From assembly GCF_002115725.1 (NCBI RefSeq), contig NZ_JFKD01000005.1, forward strand, positions 1 to 64,000: DNA of 64,000 nucleotides, given 5' to 3'. Within the stretch, counting starts at the first letter, position 1. Each line of letters opens with the position of its first letter. Below the pieces are notes generated by a model, which ran no database searches, was not told where the DNA came from, and saw nothing but the letters and a program-made list of their open reading frames with translations. This DNA is from Marivita cryptomonadis (lineage in GTDB: Bacteria; Pseudomonadota; Alphaproteobacteria; Rhodobacterales; Rhodobacteraceae). A program made the translations under genes and the position numbers. Positions 60,713 to 64,000 of the stretch are shown piece by piece.

Positions 60713-61579
60713 CTAGAACCACTGGCCTGACTCCATCAGCCCCAAATCCAGCAATTGCCGCGAATGCCATTCGAAGGGCACCGAATTGTGCCACCGGAAT
60801 GTTTCGATCTCGTAGGCCGAACCCGGATTGCGCTTCAGAGCCTTCGCCGTTCGGAATGTCGCCACCGCCGCTGTCAGGTTGTGGTGCCACGGACAGGCAT
60901 AAGTGTTGTATTCTTCATCGTTGAACGTGTGGTCAGCCCGGAGCCGCAGCCCGGGTTTCGTCCGGAACAGCGCGATCCGGTCAATCTTGCGCCGCTCTGG
61001 TGGCACGTGTTCCTCGTACCGCCACCGCAGGCCGCCAAAGAAATCAAGCTGCCGCTCCTTGGGATAGGTTGTGGCCGGATCGGTGCGTCCCAAGGCGTAA
61101 TACCCCGACCGGTCGATATAGGCGTTGTCGATATCCACTGCGTCTGGATGGGCATCAAGGTCGCCGGCGTATAGGTCGATGGCATAGCACAGCATCGCAT
61201 CGCGGCGTTCTTCGGTGTGAAAGGCCAGCAATTCCCCGATGGTGCGTGTCTCGCAAAAAGGGAAGAACAGGTATTCCGCATTGTAGCAAACATACATCCA
61301 CACGCCCGGCGCTTTGTCGATGATGGCGTTCACGATCTCTTCGCGGTTGCCTCGGCGAGTGATGTCGTTGTCGACACGAATGACGTGTTCCGCCGTGTCT
61401 TTTGCAAGGTCGAGTTCGGAAGGAATGAAAAGGATATTGGATTTGAACCCAAGGTCCAGATTGTGGCGCACCGTTGTGTCGATCTCTACCGCGTCTTCGG
61501 CAAAAACCAATGCAATCGGCCCCTTGGCGAATGCGCCGGGGTTCTGGGATATCAATTCAGTGACGCTGCTGTAACGCAT
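60713..61579 (-). CDS. Glycosyltransferase family 2-like hypothetical protein
   Basis: 288 residues from ATG at 61579; an upstream in-frame ATG at 61630 would add 17 residues and overlap the miaB leader. I see no signal peptide or membrane segment. FPFCETRTIGELLAFHTEER, DIDNAYIDRSGYYALGR and TFRWHNSVPFEWHSRQLLDL recall Glyco_tranf_2_4-like proteins of Rhodobacteraceae, which may decorate surface polysaccharides. Fold assignment is tentative. It converges with the LOV kinase gene (stops 6 bp apart). Confidence 0.65.
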   Translation of the reverse strand: MRYSSVTELISQNPGAFAKGPIALVFAEDAVEIDTTVRHNLDLGFKSNILFIPSELDLAKDTAEHVIRVDNDITRRGNREEIVNAIIDKAPGVWMYVCYNAEYLFFPFCETRTIGELLAFHTEERRDAMLCYAIDLYAGDLDAHPDAVDIDNAYIDRSGYYALGRTDPATTYPKERQLDFFGGLRWRYEEHVPPERRKIDRIALFRTKPGLRLRADHTFNDEEYNTYACPWHHNLTAAVATFRTAKALKRNPGSAYEIETFRWHNSVPFEWHSRQLLDLGLMESGQWF

Positions 61580-61692
61580 GAGGAGCCCTCTGCCGGGGTT
61601 TTGCACAAAGTCGATGAAAAAAGCGTGCATTGCAAGACAGGGGTGACATGCGGTATCGCGACGCCCTGAACCTTGCCCCGGAGGATTGGCCC

Positions 61693-63015
61693 ATGTCCGA
61701 ACCGAAGAAGCTCTTTATCAAGACCTATGGCTGTCAGATGAACGTCTATGACAGCGAACGCATGGCCGAAGCGCTGGGCGGGCAGGGGTATGTCGAAACG
61801 CAGACGCCCGACGATGCGGACATGATCTTGCTCAACACCTGTCATATCCGGGAAAAGGCGGCAGAGAAGGTCTATTCCGAACTGGGGCGCTACAAGGGCC
61901 TCAAAGCTGAGAAGCCCGATCTCAAAATCGGTGTGGCGGGCTGCGTCGCACAGGCCGAGGGGCAGGAAATCATGCGCCGCCAGCCGATGGTCGATCTGGT
62001 GGTAGGCCCGCAAAGCTATCACCGTCTGCCCGAGTTGGAGGCTAAAGTTCAGAACGGCGAAAAGGCGCTCGACACCGATTTCCCTGAAGAAGACAAGTTC
62101 GAGGTTCTGAAAAACCGGCCTAAAGCCAAGCGCGGCCCGACGGCATTCCTCACCGTGCAGGAAGGCTGTGATAAATTCTGCGCGTTCTGCGTTGTGCCCT
62201 ATACACGCGGAGCCGAAGTCAGCCGCCCCGCCGACCGCATCCTGCATGAGGCCCGCGATCTGGTGGAGCGAGGCGTGCGCGAGATCACTCTGCTGGGTCA
62301 AAACGTCAACGCGTATCACGGCGCGTGTGAGGGCGACGACTGGTCGCTTGCTCGCCTGATCTGGGCACTCAACGACATCAACGGACTGGAGCGGATCCGC
62401 TTCACCACCAGCCATCCCAACGACATGACCGATGAATTGATCGAGGCACATGGCACGTGCCCGAAACTGATGCCGTATCTGCACCTGCCTGTGCAATCTG
62501 GTTCTGATCGCATCCTCAAGCGCATGAACCGCCAGCATACGGCGGAAAGCTACCTCGCAATCATCGAAAAGTTGCGCAAGACTCGCCCAGACCTTCTGTT
62601 GTCGGGCGATTTCATCGTCGGTTTCCCGGAAGAGACCGAAGAGGATTTCCAGGCGACCTTGGACATCATCCGCGCGTCGAATTACGGCTACGCCTACAGC
62701 TTCAAATATTCCACACGCCCCGGCACTCCGGCGGCAGAACGCGACCAACTTCCCGAAGACGTCAAGGATGACCGCTTGCAACGCCTTCAAGCGCTCATCA
62801 CCGAACAGCAGAAGGCGGCACAGGACGCCATGGTCGGCAAAGAAGTTGGTGTGCTCTTTGAAAAGCCGGGCCGCTTGCCAGGCCAGATGGTGGGCAAATC
62901 CGACCACCTTCATGCCGTCCATGTCGAAGCAGACGGGCTCAACGCCGGTGACCTGCGCCGTGTGAAGATCATCGACTCGGGGCGCAACTCGCTCAAGGGT
63001 GCGTTGGCCAAATGA
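61693..63015 (+). CDS. miaB: tRNA-2-methylthio-N6-dimethylallyladenosine synthase MiaB
   Basis: 440 residues from ATG at 61693, chosen to match normal MiaB length and because GGAGG lies 8 bp upstream. The UPF0004 cluster Cys are in [23 protein letters not shown] and [11 protein letters not shown]. The radical SAM motif [17 protein letters not shown] is complete. A TRAM domain ends the protein. It adds a methylthio group to i6A37 of tRNAs reading U-starting codons. Confidence 0.95.
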   Translation: MSEPKKLFIKTYGCQMNVYDSERMAEALGGQGYVETQTPDDADMILLNTCHIREKAAEKVYSELGRYKGLKAEKPDLKIGVAGCVAQAEGQEIMRRQPMVDLVVGPQSYHRLPELEAKVQNGEKALDTDFPEEDKFEVLKNRPKAKRGPTAFLTVQEGCDKFCAFCVVPYTRGAEVSRPADRILHEARDLVERGVREITLLGQNVNAYHGACEGDDWSLARLIWALNDINGLERIRFTTSHPNDMTDELIEAHGTCPKLMPYLHLPVQSGSDRILKRMNRQHTAESYLAIIEKLRKTRPDLLLSGDFIVGFPEETEEDFQATLDIIRASNYGYAYSFKYSTRPGTPAAERDQLPEDVKDDRLQRLQALITEQQKAAQDAMVGKEVGVLFEKPGRLPGQMVGKSDHLHAVHVEADGLNAGDLRRVKIIDSGRNSLKGALAK

Positions 63016-63145
63016 CACATCATCTAAGGGTGCGCCGCGATATATAGAGGTTCGCTCTTCCCTGAACCGCTGTCTTTGGTAGTATGAGGGTGAATCGGAC
63101 GCCCTTTCCCGGAATAGGGCGTCGCCACAGCCGGGAGATGCGGGA

Positions 63146-63676
63146 ATGATAGGGCGGTTGTCCGCATTGGTATTGAGTATCGCGCTGGCCGTGCCCCAGA
63201 TTGCGTCCGCGCAGCAGGGCGAACGCTACGTGCCCGGCATATGGATTGATCCCGATGGCTGCGAACACTGGGTCATGGATGATGGCGTCGAAGGCTTCAT
63301 GAGCCCACATCTGCGTCGCAACGGCACACCCGTGTGCCACAAGATCAGCCGTTGTGCGATTGTGCCGACCGATACGATGTTCGCCACCGGCAGCGCCACG
63401 ATTGCGCCGGGCGGTGCCAATAGCCTGCGCAGCTTCTTCGCGTCCAACCGCGCCAATGGGTTCGTGATCGAAGGCCACACCGACAGTCGTGCCTCTGATG
63501 CATCGAACATGGCGCTGAGCGAACGGCGCGCCCGCGCGGTCGCTCAAATCGCCCAGCAAGCCGGCGCGCGCATCTATTCGGTGCGGGGCTTCGGCGAAAG
63601 CCGCCCCATCGCCAGCAATGCCAACTCCGCCGGAATGGCCGAAAATCGCCGGGTGGAAATCCTGTGCCTGCGCTGA
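63146..63676 (+). CDS. OmpA-family protein with N-terminal WIDPxGCxHW domain
   Basis: 176 residues. A signal peptide (about 1-22, ending AVPQIASAQQ) leads into a 45-residue segment PGIWIDPDGCEHWVMDDGVE and MSPHLRRNGTPVC. An OmpA C-terminal peptidoglycan-binding domain follows (residues about 75-175: VIEGHTDSRASDASNMALSE, RGFGESRPIASN, AENRRVEI). It should sit in the periplasm anchored to peptidoglycan. A small lipoprotein with the same WIDP domain follows 11 bp downstream. Confidence 0.85.
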   Translation: MIGRLSALVLSIALAVPQIASAQQGERYVPGIWIDPDGCEHWVMDDGVEGFMSPHLRRNGTPVCHKISRCAIVPTDTMFATGSATIAPGGANSLRSFFASNRANGFVIEGHTDSRASDASNMALSERRARAVAQIAQQAGARIYSVRGFGESRPIASNANSAGMAENRRVEILCLR

Positions 63677-63687
63677 GGAGCCCCGCC

Positions 63688-63990
63688 ATGATCCGCGCCA
63701 TTTCGCTTTTCGGACTGTGCGTCACTCTCGCTGGATGCGAATCTGTCGGTGATGATAAAAGCTTTGACCGCGGCATCGACAGCAAGCCACTCAGCCAACT
63801 TCAGGCGGGCATCTGGATTGACCCGAACGGCTGTGACCACTGGATCATCGACGATGGCGTTGAAGGCTATCTCTCGCCACGCCTTGATCCCACCGGCAAA
63901 CCTGTCTGTTCCGGCAATGCCAACGAACGCAACACCGCCATTGGCGACTTTAAGGGCGGCTCTACATCTTTGATTGGGGATGTCCTGTGA
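63688..63990 (+). CDS. Small lipoprotein with the WIDPxGCxHW domain
   Basis: 100 residues from ATG at 63688, with TGAGGAG 7 bp upstream. The N-terminus is a lipoprotein signal with lipobox LAGC (Cys near residue 17). The mature part carries QAGIWIDPNGCDHWIIDDGV and LSPRLDPTGKPVC, nearly the same as the preceding protein's N-terminal domain, with the same two Cys. It lacks the OmpA domain. Probably a tandem duplicate kept as a membrane-anchored partner; function unknown. Confidence 0.8.
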   Translation: MIRAISLFGLCVTLAGCESVGDDKSFDRGIDSKPLSQLQAGIWIDPNGCDHWIIDDGVEGYLSPRLDPTGKPVCSGNANERNTAIGDFKGGSTSLIGDVL

Positions 63991-64000
63991 CAGAAGGGGT

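Noticed and set aside
61552..63018. 488-codon minus-strand frame opposite miaB
   Set aside because: Complement of miaB, which carries all radical SAM cysteines; the antisense frame has no motif.
1..64000. CRISPR arrays, insertion sequences, prophage genes, toxin-antitoxin or defence systems
   Set aside because: No repeat-spacer pattern, transposase, integrase, phage structural gene or known defence domain was seen on either strand.

Overview
The window looks like a chromosomal segment of a marine Rhodobacteraceae (Roseobacter-group) alphaproteobacterium. This rests on high-GC coding sequence, many ABC and TRAP uptake systems, a DddL-type DMSP lyase, an Irr-type Fur regulator beside fabA/fabB/fabI, and a LOV histidine kinase of the HWE/HisKA_2 type. 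I see no rRNA, tRNA, CRISPR array, IS element or phage gene. The window is almost fully coding.

Layout. 1-3.3 kb: a NitT/TauT-type ABC importer (binding protein cut by the left edge) with a TetR regulator upstream. 3.4-13.4 kb: a LysR gene diverges from a Ldh_2 dehydrogenase, an aldehyde dehydrogenase, an M19 dipeptidase-like protein, two poorly characterised proteins and a complete betaine-type ABC importer. This is a plausible uptake-and-catabolism unit for a quaternary or methylated amine. 13.5-17.5 kb: an AraC regulator, two SDR oxidoreductases and an orphan protein with macro-domain-like motifs behind a long mRNA hairpin. 17.5-22 kb: a Liv-type branched-chain amino acid/organic acid importer. 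22.2-28.8 kb: an EnvZ/OmpR-type two-component pair diverging from a glucose/mannose-type ABC importer, with TGTAAC direct repeats between them.

28.8-44.2 kb: two divergent catabolic operons meet at a GntR/UTRA regulator. The minus-strand operon has eight tightly packed genes: a tautomerase-SnoaL fusion, hyuB, hyuA, an isochorismatase-like hydrolase lacking the usual Cys, an ICL/PEPM lyase with KRCGH, an FAD flavoprotein, glutaryl-CoA dehydrogenase and a CaiB CoA-transferase. The plus-strand operon encodes the regulator, a LeuC/LeuD-type hydro-lyase pair and a TRAP transporter. Together they look like a pathway for a branched or cyclic dicarboxylate-type substrate that I cannot match to a described system.

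44.4-50 kb: an Anbu (ancestral beta-subunit) proteasome operon with its usual partners (circularly permuted ATP-grasp, alpha-E, transglutaminase), followed by a PfkB kinase and a transaldolase-like aldolase. 50-50.6 kb: a cobalamin riboswitch on the minus strand controls a 31-codon leader ORF that overlaps a small orphan gene. 50.8-54.4 kb: a large modular putative secreted protein (glycoside-hydrolase-like, Pro-rich linker, SGNH-like, DUF4214). 54.7-58.8 kb: irr diverges from fabA; fabB and fabI follow, with dddL on the opposite strand between fabA and fabB. 58.9-64 kb: an NADPH:ferredoxin-type reductase, the LOV kinase, a glycosyltransferase-like protein, miaB, and two small envelope proteins sharing a WIDPxGCxHW domain.

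A pattern across the window is that all four complete transporter operons with a binding protein encoded ahead of its membrane subunits have a GC-rich inverted repeat in the gap directly after the binding-protein gene.
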